Assembly: GCA_965216645.1 (NCBI GenBank)
Contig: CBDCGJ010000070.1
Span: 52,510 to 116,509, forward strand
Direction of reading: 5' to 3'
DNA from: CBDCGJ01 sp965216645
GTDB lineage: Bacteria > Pseudomonadota > Alphaproteobacteria > GCA-2731375
Length of the DNA: 64,000 bases
In this document: positions 30,835-40,518 of the stretch, piece after piece
How positions within the stretch are numbered: position 1 is the stretch's first letter
Layout of the letters: each line of letters opens with the position of its first letter
Made by a program: the position numbers and the translations under genes
Notes under the pieces: model-generated
Databases searched by the model: none
What the model saw: the letters and a program-made list of their open reading frames with translations, nothing else
What the model was told of the DNA's origin: nothing

Positions 30835-30838
<4 letters not shown>
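30188..30838 (-). CDS. adk: Adenylate kinase (zinc-type LID)
   Basis: Adk (216 residues) interconverts ATP, AMP and ADP. It has the P-loop GPPGAGKGTQ, NMP-site GEMLRAAV, and DGFPRNVAQAE. The LID domain carries four cysteines, CANC and CDEC, which in this family bind Zn. It overlaps the secY stop by 4 bases, the conserved secY-adk coupling. Confidence 0.97.
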
Positions 30839-32175
<1,337 letters not shown>

Positions 32176-32262
32176 GCGCTAATTACCCAACGGTAAAAGT
32201 CCGTATAAGGGCAGAAATCATTCTATCTAAAAAGACCTAACGATCGCTGCCTATTGAAATAG

Positions 32263-32763
32263 TCATTCTTCCTCGGCTTTTCCAGCCTTCTCTTCCGGGG
32301 CCGGCTTGGCGGCAACGGCGACGCTGCCCCCCGCCTTCTCGACCGCTTCCACCGCGGACTTGCTGGCGCCCGCAACTTCCAAAGTCAATTTCGCCTTCAG
32401 TTCGCCATTGGCGACCAGACGCACGCCGTCCTTGGCGGTCTTGATCACGCCGGCGGCGACCATCGCCGCCGCGTCGACCGTCTGGCCCGCATCCAATTTA
32501 CCGGCATCGACCGCGCGTTGCAGGCGGTCGATGCCGACGACCTTGTAATTCTTGCGAAAGATGTTGTTGAAGCCGCGCTTCGGCAGCCGCCGGTGCAGCG
32601 GCATTTGCCCGCCCTCGAAGCCTTTGATGGCCACGCCGGACCGGGATTTCTGACCCTTATGACCGCGGCCGGAGGTCTTGCCCTTGCCGGAGCCGATGCC
32701 GCGACCGACCCGCTTTTTCTTTTTCAATGCGCCAGGATTATCGCGCAACTCGTTGAGTTTCAT
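32263..32763 (-). CDS. rplO: 50S ribosomal protein L15
   Basis: L15 (166 residues) is a late-assembly large-subunit protein. It begins MKLNELRDNPGALKKKKRVG and has the basic GKGKTSGRGHKGQKSRSG segment. The C-terminus has an extra acidic tail (KPAPEEKAGKAEEE) of about 15 residues beyond the usual end. It lies 7 bases after rpmD. Confidence 0.97.
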   Translation of the reverse strand: MKLNELRDNPGALKKKKRVGRGIGSGKGKTSGRGHKGQKSRSGVAIKGFEGGQMPLHRRLPKRGFNNIFRKNYKVVGIDRLQRAVDAGKLDAGQTVDAAAMVAAGVIKTAKDGVRLVANGELKAKLTLEVAGASKSAVEAVEKAGGSVAVAAKPAPEEKAGKAEEE

Positions 32764-32770
32764 GAGCTTC

Positions 32771-32983
32771 CTAACCTTCCGCGTTCTCTTCCACGCGCAC
32801 CAAATGGGCGACCTTGTCGATCATGCCGCGGACCGACGGGGTGTCTTCCAAGGTCCGGGTGCGATGCATTTTGTTGAGCCCGAGACCGATCAAAGTCTCG
32901 CGCTGATCCTTCGGCCGGCCGATCGGACTGCCGATCTGGGTGACCGTTACCGTGGCCTTGGTCTTCGCCGCTTTCTTTGCCAT
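32771..32983 (-). CDS. rpmD: 50S ribosomal protein L30
   Basis: L30 is 70 residues with the core VTQIGSPIGRPKDQRETLIGLGLNK split over its two strands, and LEDTPSVRGMIDKVAHLV. It lies between rpsE and rplO with 12- and 7-base gaps. Confidence 0.96.
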   Translation of the reverse strand: MAKKAAKTKATVTVTQIGSPIGRPKDQRETLIGLGLNKMHRTRTLEDTPSVRGMIDKVAHLVRVEENAEG

Positions 32984-32995
32984 CTCAGCCGCTCA

Positions 32996-33574
32996 CTAAC
33001 CTTGCGCTTCCGCTTCCGAACCGCGGCGGCGGCCGACGATTTCGGACACCTTCTTACCCCGTTTCGCGGCGATCATCCGCGGCGAATTCTGGTTCTTCAG
33101 GGCCTGGAACGTGGCGCGCACCATGTTGTAGGGGTTCTGCGACCCGACCGACTTGGTGACCACATCCTGCACGCCCAGCATTTCGAACACGGCGCGCATC
33201 GGGCCGCCGGCAATGATACCGGTTCCGGCCGGGGCGGCCCGGCAGATCACCTTGCCGGCGCCATGACGGCCGCGGACATCGTGATGCAGGGTGCGACCCT
33301 CCCGCAGAGGTACCCGGATCATGTTCCGCTTAGCCATTTCCGTTGCTTTGCGGATCGCCTCCGGCACTTCGCGGGCCTTGCCGTGACCGAAACCGGCCCG
33401 GCCTTTCTGATCGCCAACAACGACCAGCGCCGCAAAACCAAAGCGGCGGCCGCCTTTCACGACTTTGGCGACGCGGTTGATGTGGACCAGCTTGTCCGCT
33501 AACTCGCTGTCACCGCGGTCGCCCATGTCGCCGCGAGAACTATTGCGTGAGGCGCTGCGTGGATTTCGTGCCAT
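32996..33574 (-). CDS. rpsE: 30S ribosomal protein S5
   Basis: S5 (192 residues) supports decoding accuracy. The double-stranded RNA-binding-like N-domain includes ELADKLVHINRVAKVVKGGRR, and the C-domain has GRHGAGKVICRAAPAGTGII and NPYNMVRATFQAL. The wild-type residues of the spectinomycin loop (VVKGGRRF) are present. It lies 18 bases after rplR. Confidence 0.97.
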   Translation of the reverse strand: MARNPRSASRNSSRGDMGDRGDSELADKLVHINRVAKVVKGGRRFGFAALVVVGDQKGRAGFGHGKAREVPEAIRKATEMAKRNMIRVPLREGRTLHHDVRGRHGAGKVICRAAPAGTGIIAGGPMRAVFEMLGVQDVVTKSVGSQNPYNMVRATFQALKNQNSPRMIAAKRGKKVSEIVGRRRGSEAEAQG

Positions 33575-33592
33575 GCTCTTGCTCTATCTCGA

Positions 33593-33952
33593 TTAAAATG
33601 ACAAACCGGCTTCGCGAGCCGCGTCGGCCAAGGCTTTCACCCGGCCGTGATAGCGATAACTTCCGCGATCGAAGACCACGGTTTCGATGCCGGCTTCCTT
33701 GGCCCGTTGAGCGATCAGTTCGCCGACCCGGCGCGCCGCATCGGTATCGGAGCCCTTGCCCGCTTCGCGCAGGTCTTTCTCCACGCTGCTGGCGGCCGCC
33801 ACGGTGTTCCCTTCAAGGTCGTTGATCACCTGCGCATAGATATGCTTCGACGAACGGAACACAGACAAACGCGGCCGCCCCTTTGCCCGGTTGCGCAATT
33901 GGAAGCGCACCCGGGATTGACGGCGCTTCGATAAAGATTGGGTTTTCGACAT
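33593..33952 (-). CDS. rplR: 50S ribosomal protein L18
   Basis: L18 (119 residues) binds 5S rRNA. RRQSRVRFQLRNRAKGRPRL at the N-terminus and FDRGSYRYHGRVKALADAAREAGL at the C-terminus are diagnostic. It lies 12 bases after rplF. Confidence 0.97.
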   Translation of the reverse strand: MSKTQSLSKRRQSRVRFQLRNRAKGRPRLSVFRSSKHIYAQVINDLEGNTVAAASSVEKDLREAGKGSDTDAARRVGELIAQRAKEAGIETVVFDRGSYRYHGRVKALADAAREAGLSF

Positions 33953-33964
33953 CTCGCCTATCCG

Positions 33965-34498
33965 TTACTTCTTCTTGCCTTCCTTGCGGAAGATGTATTC
34001 GCCGACATATTTCACGCCCTTACCCTTATAGGGTTCCGGTTTCCGGTACGCGCGGATTTCCGCCGCGACCTGACCGACCGTCTGCGCATCGTTGCCGGAG
34101 ACTTTGATCATGGTCGGCCGTTCGCATTCGATCTTGATCCCCTCGGGAATCGGATAATTGATATCGTGGCTATAGCCGAGCTGCAGATTGAGCGTCTGGC
34201 CCTGCACTGCGGCACGGTATCCCACGCCGACCAGCTCCAGCTCCTTACTGAACCCTTCGGTCACGCCGGTCACCAGGTTTTGCGCGAGCGAGCGCTGCAT
34301 GCCCCACATGGAGCGGGACCGCTTGCTGTTATCCCGCGGCTTCACGTGGATCACGTTGCCATCCTGCTCGACGACGACCTCGTCGACGAAGGTCATGGCC
34401 ATCTCGCCATTCTTGCCTTTCACGGTCAGATCGGCGCCGTCCAGTTTGACATCGACCCCATCCGGGATGGCGATCGGCAGTTTTCCAATGCGCGACAT
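33965..34498 (-). CDS. rplF: 50S ribosomal protein L6
   Basis: L6 (177 residues) sits near the factor-binding site of the large subunit. MSRIGKLPIAIPDGV, VGVGYRAAVQGQTLNLQLGYSH (given in parts) and the end PYKGKGVKYVGEYIFRKEGKK are typical. It lies 10 bases after rpsH. Confidence 0.97.
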   Translation of the reverse strand: MSRIGKLPIAIPDGVDVKLDGADLTVKGKNGEMAMTFVDEVVVEQDGNVIHVKPRDNSKRSRSMWGMQRSLAQNLVTGVTEGFSKELELVGVGYRAAVQGQTLNLQLGYSHDINYPIPEGIKIECERPTMIKVSGNDAQTVGQVAAEIRAYRKPEPYKGKGVKYVGEYIFRKEGKKK

Positions 34499-34508
34499 TC
34501 CGCTCTCC

Positions 34509-34907
34509 TCAGAATACCTGGCAGATCACTTCGCCACCGACATTCTCGTCGCGGGCTTCCGTATCCGACATCACACCCTTAGGCGTCGACAAAATCGAAA
34601 TGCCAAGGCCGTTCGCTACCCGCGGCAGATCGCGGATCGACGAATAAACCCGGCGGCCCGGTTTGGAGACCCGCTGGATATAGCGGATCACCGGCTGACC
34701 TTCGTGATACTTCAATTCGATACTCAGTTCCGACTTGCCGCGCTCGAAATCCGCCCGGCTGAAGCCGCGGATATAGCCTTCGCGCTGCAACACGTTCAGA
34801 ACGTTTTCCCGCAATTTCGAAGCTGGCGAGAGCACCGCGCTCTTACGCGCCTGCTGACCATTACGAATGCGAGTCAACATATCCCCAATGGGATCCGTCA
34901 TCGACAT
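34509..34907 (-). CDS. rpsH: 30S ribosomal protein S8
   Basis: S8 (132 residues) binds helix 21 of 16S rRNA and in E. coli represses the spc operon through rplE. It begins MTDPIGDMLTRIRNGQ after two residues and ends GVMSDTEARDENVGGEVICQVF. Autoregulation is inferred from other bacteria and no S8 site was located here. Confidence 0.97.
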   Translation of the reverse strand: MSMTDPIGDMLTRIRNGQQARKSAVLSPASKLRENVLNVLQREGYIRGFSRADFERGKSELSIELKYHEGQPVIRYIQRVSKPGRRVYSSIRDLPRVANGLGISILSTPKGVMSDTEARDENVGGEVICQVF

Positions 34908-34920
34908 CTAGCTTCTCTCC

Positions 34921-35226
34921 TCACCAGCTCGATTTAACCAGGCCCGGGATCTGTCCCTGGGAGCCGAGTTCACGCAACGAAATGCGGGACATCTTGAATT
35001 TCCGATAATAGCCGCGCGGCCGACCGGTCACTTCGCAGCGATTGCGAACACGGGTCGCACTGGCATTGCGCGGCAACTGGGCCAATTTGATGCGGGCCGC
35101 GAATTGCTCTTCCAGCGGCAGGCTCTTGTCGTTGGCAATCGCCAGCAGACGCGCGCGTTTTTCGGCGTAGCGCTTTACCAGTCGTGCCCGACGCTTGTTT
35201 TTCTCAATGGCGCTTTTCTTGGCCAT
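34921..35226 (-). CDS. rpsN: 30S ribosomal protein S14 (zinc-free type)
   Basis: S14 here is the 101-residue C-minus type without the CXXC pairs, starting MAKKSAIEKNKRRARLVKRY and with NRCEVTGRPRGYYRKFKMSR near the end. It lies 13 bases before rpsH in transcription order, after rplE. Confidence 0.97.
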   Translation of the reverse strand: MAKKSAIEKNKRRARLVKRYAEKRARLLAIANDKSLPLEEQFAARIKLAQLPRNASATRVRNRCEVTGRPRGYYRKFKMSRISLRELGSQGQIPGLVKSSW

Positions 35227-35250
35227 AATGCGGAACCTCCAGGTTGCCTG

Positions 35251-35808
35251 CTATTTCGAGAACGGGAAATTGAAACCGGACAGAAGCTCCTTCGCCTCCT
35301 CGTCCGAATCCGCCGTGGTGCAAACCACGATATCCATGCCGCGGATCGAGGAGACCTGATCGTAATTGATCTCCGGGAACACGATCTGCTCCTTCAAACC
35401 CATGGCGAAATTACCGCGGCCATCGAAACTTTTCGCCGACAGGCCGCGGAAGTCCCGCACCCGCGGCAGCGCTATGGTGACCAAACGGTCGAGGAATTCA
35501 TACATTCGGTCCCGGCGCAGGGTGACCTTGCAGCCGACCGACATGCCTTCGCGCAGCTTGAACGTCGCCACGGACTTTTTCGCCTTTGTAATGACCGGTT
35601 TTTGACCGGTGATCAGCGCCAATTCTTCCGCCGCGGTTTCCACCGCCTTGCGGTCGTTGACGCCATCGCCGACACCCATATTGACCACGACCTTGTCCAG
35701 CTTCGGCACCTCATGGCCGTTCTTGTAGCCGAACTTTTCGATCATTTGCGCACGGATGGCATCTTCGTATTGCTGCTTCATCCGGGGTTTGGCTTGCGCA
35801 TCAGACAT
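35251..35808 (-). CDS. rplE: 50S ribosomal protein L5
   Basis: L5 (185 residues) binds 5S rRNA at the central protuberance. NMGVGDGVNDRKAVETAAEEL and DFRGLSAKSFDGRGNFAMG (in parts) and the end LLSGFNFPFSK are diagnostic. Its start overlaps rplX by 8 bases. Confidence 0.97.
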   Translation of the reverse strand: MSDAQAKPRMKQQYEDAIRAQMIEKFGYKNGHEVPKLDKVVVNMGVGDGVNDRKAVETAAEELALITGQKPVITKAKKSVATFKLREGMSVGCKVTLRRDRMYEFLDRLVTIALPRVRDFRGLSAKSFDGRGNFAMGLKEQIVFPEINYDQVSSIRGMDIVVCTTADSDEEAKELLSGFNFPFSK

Positions 35809-36127
35809 CGATCACCTCCCCAGAACGCTTGGCGAACCGGACCTTGCGACCGTCCTCCAAGAACTTGTAGCCGATCCGCGTCGGCTGACCGTCCTTCGGA
35901 TCGGCCACCGCCAGATTGGAAATATGGATCGGTGCTTCCTTCTCGATGATGCCGCCGGCGCTCTCCCGCGACGGTTTGGTATGCCGCTTGACCACATTCA
36001 CACCTTCGACAATCGCTCGATTTTCACTCCGTAACACTTTCAAAACCTTACCGGTTTTGCCTTTGTCACGGCCCGCGACGACGACCACGTCATCGTCCCG
36101 TCGAATTTTGAACTTACTCGCCATCAC
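35801..36127 (-). CDS. rplX: 50S ribosomal protein L24
   Basis: L24 (108 residues) starts assembly of the large subunit. It has the KOW motif (KIRRDDDVVVVAGRDKGKTG) and VNVVKRHTKPS. It overlaps the rplN stop by 4 bases and rplE by 8. Confidence 0.97.
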   Translation of the reverse strand: MMASKFKIRRDDDVVVVAGRDKGKTGKVLKVLRSENRAIVEGVNVVKRHTKPSRESAGGIIEKEAPIHISNLAVADPKDGQPTRIGYKFLEDGRKVRFAKRSGEVIDV

Positions 36128-36492
36128 AACACCTCCGGCGCCAGCGAGATGATCTTCATATGGTTCTTGGCGCGCAATTCGCGGGTCACCGGGCCGAATA
36201 TCCGGGTCCCGATCGGCTCGCCCGCGGCATTGATCAACACCGCCGCATTGGTGTCGAAACGGATCGCCGAGCCGTCCGCGCGATGCAGGTCCTTGGCGAT
36301 ACGGACGATTACGGCCCGCAGAACGTCGCCTTTCTTAACCCGGCCACGCGGGATCGCTTCCTTCACCGTAACCACGATGATATCGCCGATCGACGCAAAA
36401 CGGCGCTTCGAACCGCCCAACACTTTGATGCACTGGACCTTGCGGGCGCCCGAATTGTCGGCGACTTCCAGCATGGTTTCCGGTTGAATCAT
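36124..36492 (-). CDS. rplN: 50S ribosomal protein L14
   Basis: L14 (122 residues) begins MIQPETMLEVADNSGARKV and ends FGPVTRELRAKNHMKIISLAPEVL, both family signatures. It is the first gene of the classical spc set and lies 28 bases after rpsQ; no separate promoter is evident in that gap. Confidence 0.97.
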   Translation of the reverse strand: MIQPETMLEVADNSGARKVQCIKVLGGSKRRFASIGDIIVVTVKEAIPRGRVKKGDVLRAVIVRIAKDLHRADGSAIRFDTNAAVLINAAGEPIGTRIFGPVTRELRAKNHMKIISLAPEVL

Positions 36493-36520
36493 AACTTTCG
36501 ATCCTTCTTTCCGGGCCGGT

Positions 36521-36760
36521 TCAGGCCGCGTCTTCCGGCAGCACTTCCCAGCATTTCAGCTTGGAAATCGGCCGGCATTCGCGAATCCGCACCTTGTCGC
36601 CTTCCTTGTAGGAATTCTCCGGATCATGCGCGTGCAACCGCTTCGATTTCCGGATCACCTTTTTATAAAGCGGGTGCATGACCCGACGGTCGACTTGAAC
36701 GATCACGGTCCGGTCGGCCTTGTCCGACACCACCACACCCTGCATGACACGCCTTGGCAT
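36521..36760 (-). CDS. rpsQ: 30S ribosomal protein S17
   Basis: S17 (79 residues) shows MQGVVVSDKADRTVIVQVDR after the first four residues and the EGDKVRIRECRPISKLK segment. It is an early 16S rRNA-binding protein. It lies 11 bases after rpmC. Confidence 0.97.
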   Translation of the reverse strand: MPRRVMQGVVVSDKADRTVIVQVDRRVMHPLYKKVIRKSKRLHAHDPENSYKEGDKVRIRECRPISKLKCWEVLPEDAA

Positions 36761-36771
36761 CTCGATAACTC

Positions 36772-36975
36772 CTATGCGCTCGCGGTCTGCGCCGCGAGGC
36801 GGTGCAGTACGGTTTTGATCCGGGCGATGTCGCGCCGAACTTCCCGAATGCGGGCGGTGTTCTCCAATTGACCGCTGGCCACCTGGAAGCGCAGATTGAA
36901 CTGCTCCTTCTTCAGGTCGAGCAACTGGTCGTTCAATTGATCCGCGGTCTGGCCGCGCAGCTCTTCCGCTTTCAT
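36772..36975 (-). CDS. rpmC: 50S ribosomal protein L29
   Basis: L29 (67 residues) is the two-helix protein at the exit tunnel: LKKEQFNLRFQVASGQLEN and IREVRRDIARIKTVL. It lies 4 bases after rplP. Confidence 0.96.
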   Translation of the reverse strand: MKAEELRGQTADQLNDQLLDLKKEQFNLRFQVASGQLENTARIREVRRDIARIKTVLHRLAAQTASA

Positions 36976-36979
36976 GGCC

Positions 36980-37399
36980 TTACGCCTCTCCTCCGATCCG
37001 GGTTACGAACCGGGTCTTGATCGGCAGTTTCGCCGCCGCCAATTCGCAGGCCGTTCGCGCCAATTCCGGGCTGACGCCGTCGATCTCGAACATGATCCGG
37101 CCAGGTTTGACCCGACAAATCCAGTATTCCGGCGTGCCCTTACCCTTACCCATGCGAACTTCGGTCGGCTTCTGCGACACCGGCACATCGGGGAAGATCC
37201 GAATCCAGACTTTACCCGTACGACGCATATGGCGGACCATGGCACGACGGGCGGCTTCGATCTGCCGCGCGGTAATCCGCGCCGGCTCCACCGCCTTCAT
37301 GCCGTAAGCGCCGAAGTTCAGATCGGTTCCGCCCTTGGCCTTGCCTTTGATCCGGCCCTTATGGGCTTTCCGGTATTTCGTTCGTTTCGGTTGCAGCAT
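36980..37399 (-). CDS. rplP: 50S ribosomal protein L16
   Basis: L16 (139 residues) is near the A-site and 5S rRNA. MLQPKRTKYRKAHKGRIKGK, RRTGKVWIRIFPDVPVSQKP and RMGKGKGTPEYWICRVKPG identify it. It lies 19 bases after rpsC. Confidence 0.98.
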   Translation of the reverse strand: MLQPKRTKYRKAHKGRIKGKAKGGTDLNFGAYGMKAVEPARITARQIEAARRAMVRHMRRTGKVWIRIFPDVPVSQKPTEVRMGKGKGTPEYWICRVKPGRIMFEIDGVSPELARTACELAAAKLPIKTRFVTRIGGEA

Positions 37400-37418
37400 T
37401 GTCTACTTCCCGCCGTCC

Positions 37419-38099
37419 TCAGCGCGCCGGCTGAGCGTCCTTTGCTTTGTTCTCCTGCGCCATCGGATCGTGAGCCAGGATTTCGCCCTTAAAGATCCAT
37501 ACCTTGATGCCGCAGGTGCCATAGGCCGTGAATGCCGTCGCGGTGCCGTAGTCGATATCGGCACGCAGCGTGTGCAGCGGCACACGGCCCTCGCGATATT
37601 GCTCCGTCCGGGCGATCTCGGCACCGCCAAGGCGGCCGCCGCAGGAGATGCGGATACCTTCCGCCCCCAGCCGCATGGCCGATTGCATGGCCCGCTTCAT
37701 GGCCCGGCGGAACGCCACCCGGCGCTCCAGCTGATTGGCGATATTTTCCGCCACCAGGTTGGCGTCGATCTCCGGCTTGCGCACTTCGACGATGTTGAGA
37801 TGCACTTCCGAATTCGTCAGCCGGCTCAATTCACGGCGGATTTTTTCGATATCCGCGCCCTTCTTGCCGATAACCACGCCCGGCCGCGCCGTATGGATGG
37901 TCACGCGGGCCTTCTTCGCCGGCCGTTCAATGACGATCTTGGAAATACCGGCTTGGCTGAGCCGCTTGTTCAGGAATTTCCGAATCTCGAGATCTTCCTG
38001 CAACAGGCCGCCGAAGTCCCGCTTATTCGCATACCAACGCGAATCCCAAGTTCGGTTGATACCGACGCGCAGGCCGATCGGGTTGACTTTCTGACCCAT
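37419..38099 (-). CDS. rpsC: 30S ribosomal protein S3
   Basis: S3 (226 residues) begins MGQKVNPIGLRVGINRTWDS and contains the KH domain with GVVIGKKGADIEKIRRELSR and the C-domain GAEGIRISCGGRLGGAEIAR. Its start overlaps the rplV stop by one base. Confidence 0.98.
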   Translation of the reverse strand: MGQKVNPIGLRVGINRTWDSRWYANKRDFGGLLQEDLEIRKFLNKRLSQAGISKIVIERPAKKARVTIHTARPGVVIGKKGADIEKIRRELSRLTNSEVHLNIVEVRKPEIDANLVAENIANQLERRVAFRRAMKRAMQSAMRLGAEGIRISCGGRLGGAEIARTEQYREGRVPLHTLRADIDYGTATAFTAYGTCGIKVWIFKGEILAHDPMAQENKAKDAQPAR

Positions 38100-38479
38100 T
38101 AGGCCGCCTCCTCACGTTCGCGTACGACGATGGTTAAATGGCTCCAAGGCTTCAGGATCTTACCGACCCGGCCCCTGGCCCGAGGACGAAAACGCTTCAT
38201 GACCATGGATTTGGCCACATGGGCCTCGGCCACATACAGCTCGTCCACATCCAGGTCGTGGTTGTTCTCCGCATTGGCGATGGCCGCTTGCAAGGTCTTC
38301 TTGACCTCGCCGGCAATCCGCCGCCTGGAGAAGGTCAGCTCCGCCAGCGCCGCCTCGACCGGCTTGCCGCGGATGGTTTCCGCGACCAGGTTCAGCTTCT
38401 GCGGACTGATCCGGACCCGGCGCAGCACCGCCTGCGCTTCGTTTTCCGCCAGACGGCGTGGTCGCGACCGCTTACCCAT
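38099..38479 (-). CDS. rplV: 50S ribosomal protein L22
   Basis: L22 (126 residues) lines the exit tunnel with its long hairpin, RPRARGRVGKILKPWSHLTI. LRRVRISPQKLNLVAETIRG marks the N-domain. It lies 2 bases after rpsS. Confidence 0.98.
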   Translation of the reverse strand: MGKRSRPRRLAENEAQAVLRRVRISPQKLNLVAETIRGKPVEAALAELTFSRRRIAGEVKKTLQAAIANAENNHDLDVDELYVAEAHVAKSMVMKRFRPRARGRVGKILKPWSHLTIVVREREEAA

Positions 38480-38481
38480 GC

Positions 38482-38760
38482 TCAGCCCCTCCGCGCCTTC
38501 TTGTCCGCGGCGTGGCCGTAATAGGTCCGGGTCGGCGAGAACTCACCGAACTTGTGACCGACCATATCCTCGGTCACCAGCACCGGAACATGTTTCTGGC
38601 CGTTATACACCGCGAAATTCAGCCCGACGAATTGCGGCAGAATGGTCGAGCGGCGCGACCAGGTCTTGATCACATCCTTCCGACCGGATGCCGCCACCGC
38701 TTCCGCTTTCTTCAGCAGATACCCGTCGACGAACGGGCCTTTCCATACCGAACGTGCCAC
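38482..38760 (-). CDS. rpsS: 30S ribosomal protein S19
   Basis: S19 (92 residues) begins MARSVWKGPFVDGYLLKKAE and has WSRRSTILPQFVG, VYNGQKHVPVLVTEDMVGHK and GEFSPTRTYYGH, all diagnostic. It lies 15 bases after rplB. Confidence 0.98.
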   Translation of the reverse strand: MARSVWKGPFVDGYLLKKAEAVAASGRKDVIKTWSRRSTILPQFVGLNFAVYNGQKHVPVLVTEDMVGHKFGEFSPTRTYYGHAADKKARRG

Positions 38761-38775
38761 GCGTTCCTCCTACCT

Positions 38776-39603
38776 TTAGCGCCGCCGCCGGCGCCGCAAG
38801 ATATACTTGTCGGTCGCCTTGTTGCTGCGCGTACGTTTGCCCTTGGTCGGCTTGCCCCAGGGGGTCACCGGATGGCGGCCGCCGCTGGTGCGGCCCTCGC
38901 CGCCGCCATGGGGGTGATCGATCGGGTTCATGGCCACACCGCGGACGGACGGGCGCTTGCCCATCCAGCGCTTGCGGCCGGCCTTACCCAGTTTGATATT
39001 ACTATTGTCCGGGTTCGAAACGGCGCCCACGGTGGCCATGCATTCGGCCCGGACCAGGCGCTGCTCGCCGGAGGTCAGGCGCAGAATGGCGTAGCCCTGA
39101 TCGCGGCCGACCAATTGTACATAGGTACCGGCGGCGCGGGCGATCTGACCGCCCTTCTTCGGTTTCAGCTCCACATTGTGAACGATCGTGCCGATCGGCA
39201 TATTCGCCAGCGGCATGGCATTGCCCGGCTTCACGTCGACCTGCTCGCCGGCAATGACTTGATCGCCGACCGCCAGACGTTGCGGCGCCAAAATGTAGGA
39301 CAACTCGCCGTCTTCATATTTGATCAGAGCGATGAACGCGGAGCGGTTGGGATCATATTCCAAACGCTCCACCGTCGCCGAAACGTCGAACTTGCGCCGC
39401 TTGAAATCGATCATACGATAGAGCCGCTTGGCCCCGCCGCCCCGGCGGCGCGCCGTGATCCGGCCGGCATTGTTACGCCCGCCCTTCTTGGTCAGACCCT
39501 TGGTCAACTTCTTGACCGGGCGACCCTTATGCAAATCCGAACGGTCGACCAGGACCAGCCCGCGGCGGCCCGGCGTTGTCGGATTATATTGTTTCAGCGC
39601 CAT
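38776..39603 (-). CDS. rplB: 50S ribosomal protein L2
   Basis: L2 (275 residues) is essential for the peptidyl transferase region. It begins MALKQYNPTTPGRRGLVLVD, has NAMPLANMPIGTIVHNVE, and the C-terminal loop VRGVAMNPIDHPHGGGEGRT with the conserved catalytic-region His. It lies 4 bases after rplW. Confidence 0.98.
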   Translation of the reverse strand: MALKQYNPTTPGRRGLVLVDRSDLHKGRPVKKLTKGLTKKGGRNNAGRITARRRGGGAKRLYRMIDFKRRKFDVSATVERLEYDPNRSAFIALIKYEDGELSYILAPQRLAVGDQVIAGEQVDVKPGNAMPLANMPIGTIVHNVELKPKKGGQIARAAGTYVQLVGRDQGYAILRLTSGEQRLVRAECMATVGAVSNPDNSNIKLGKAGRKRWMGKRPSVRGVAMNPIDHPHGGGEGRTSGGRHPVTPWGKPTKGKRTRSNKATDKYILRRRRRR

Positions 39604-39607
39604 CGTC

Positions 39608-39901
39608 TTAGACCCCCGTGGTCACATCGATCATTTCGCCGTCGGCCAAGGTCACGATGGCCTTCTTCCAGTCCGAACGCCGGCCCTGGATGCCACGGAA
39701 ACGCTTCGTCTTACCCTTCACGCGCATGGTGTTGACGGCTTTCACTTTGACCTTGAAGAGTTCTTCCACGGCCTTCTTGATTTCCGGCTTGCTGGCCTCG
39801 AGCGCGACCCGGAAGGTGACCTGGCCGAATTCGGAGCCCATGGTCGACTTTTCGGTGATCACCGGCCCGAGGATGGTGTCGTACATCGCTTCCCGGTTCA
39901 T
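39608..39901 (-). CDS. rplW: 50S ribosomal protein L23
   Basis: L23 is 97 residues when the start is ATG at 39901, which overlaps the rplD stop (ATGA); a longer reading frame upstream is just rplD read in another frame. YDTILGPVITEKSTM, KKAVEELFKVKVKAVNTM and KTKRFRGIQGRRSDWKKAIV mark the family. It forms the docking site for trigger factor and SRP at the tunnel exit. Confidence 0.97.
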   Translation of the reverse strand: MNREAMYDTILGPVITEKSTMGSEFGQVTFRVALEASKPEIKKAVEELFKVKVKAVNTMRVKGKTKRFRGIQGRRSDWKKAIVTLADGEMIDVTTGV

Positions 39902-40518
39902 TTCAGTCGCGCCTCCAGCTTCTCCACCGCCGCTTTGGTCAGGGCCAATTTCTGGCAGCGCAGGATGTCGTAAACGTTGGCGCCCTGGCTCGGGATCAGA
40001 TCGACGCCCGGCAGATTGGACGCGGCGCGGCGCAGATTGTCGTCGAAATCGTCCGCATCGATGATCAGCACGTTCAGTGCGTCGAGATCGCTCAACTTGC
40101 TCTTCAACGTCTTGGTCTTGTGATCGTCCAAAGCCGCTTGATCGAGGATCACCAGCTCGCCGCTCGCCTGCTTGGCGCTCAAGGCGCATTTCAGGCCCAG
40201 CTTGCGCACTTTCTTCGGCAGCGAATAACCGTGGTCGCGGACTTGCGGGCCGAAAGTAACGCCGCCGCCGACGAAAATCGGCGCCTTACGGCTGCCGTGG
40301 CGGGCCCGGCCCGTCCCTTTCTGCCGCCAAACCTTGGCCGTGGTGCCGCGGATTTCGCCCCGTTGCTTGGTTTTGTGATTGCCGCCGCGCCGTTTGGCGA
40401 GCTGCCAACGCACCACCCGGTGCAAGATATCCCGGCGCACGTCGACGCCGAAGACTTCTTCCGCGAGATCGATATCGCCGGCCTTCTTGTTATCGAGGGT
40501 CAGAACGGGGGTCTTCAT
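39898..40518 (-). CDS. rplD: 50S ribosomal protein L4
   Basis: L4 (206 residues) has the extended loop RRGGNHKTKQRGEIRGTTAK, WRQKGTGRARHGSRKAPIF and GGGVTFGPQVRDHGYSLPKK. In E. coli L4 represses its own operon; no leader for that is visible here because rpsJ follows tuf closely. It overlaps rplC and rplW by 4 bases each. Confidence 0.97.
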   Translation of the reverse strand: MKTPVLTLDNKKAGDIDLAEEVFGVDVRRDILHRVVRWQLAKRRGGNHKTKQRGEIRGTTAKVWRQKGTGRARHGSRKAPIFVGGGVTFGPQVRDHGYSLPKKVRKLGLKCALSAKQASGELVILDQAALDDHKTKTLKSKLSDLDALNVLIIDADDFDDNLRRAASNLPGVDLIPSQGANVYDILRCQKLALTKAAVEKLEARLK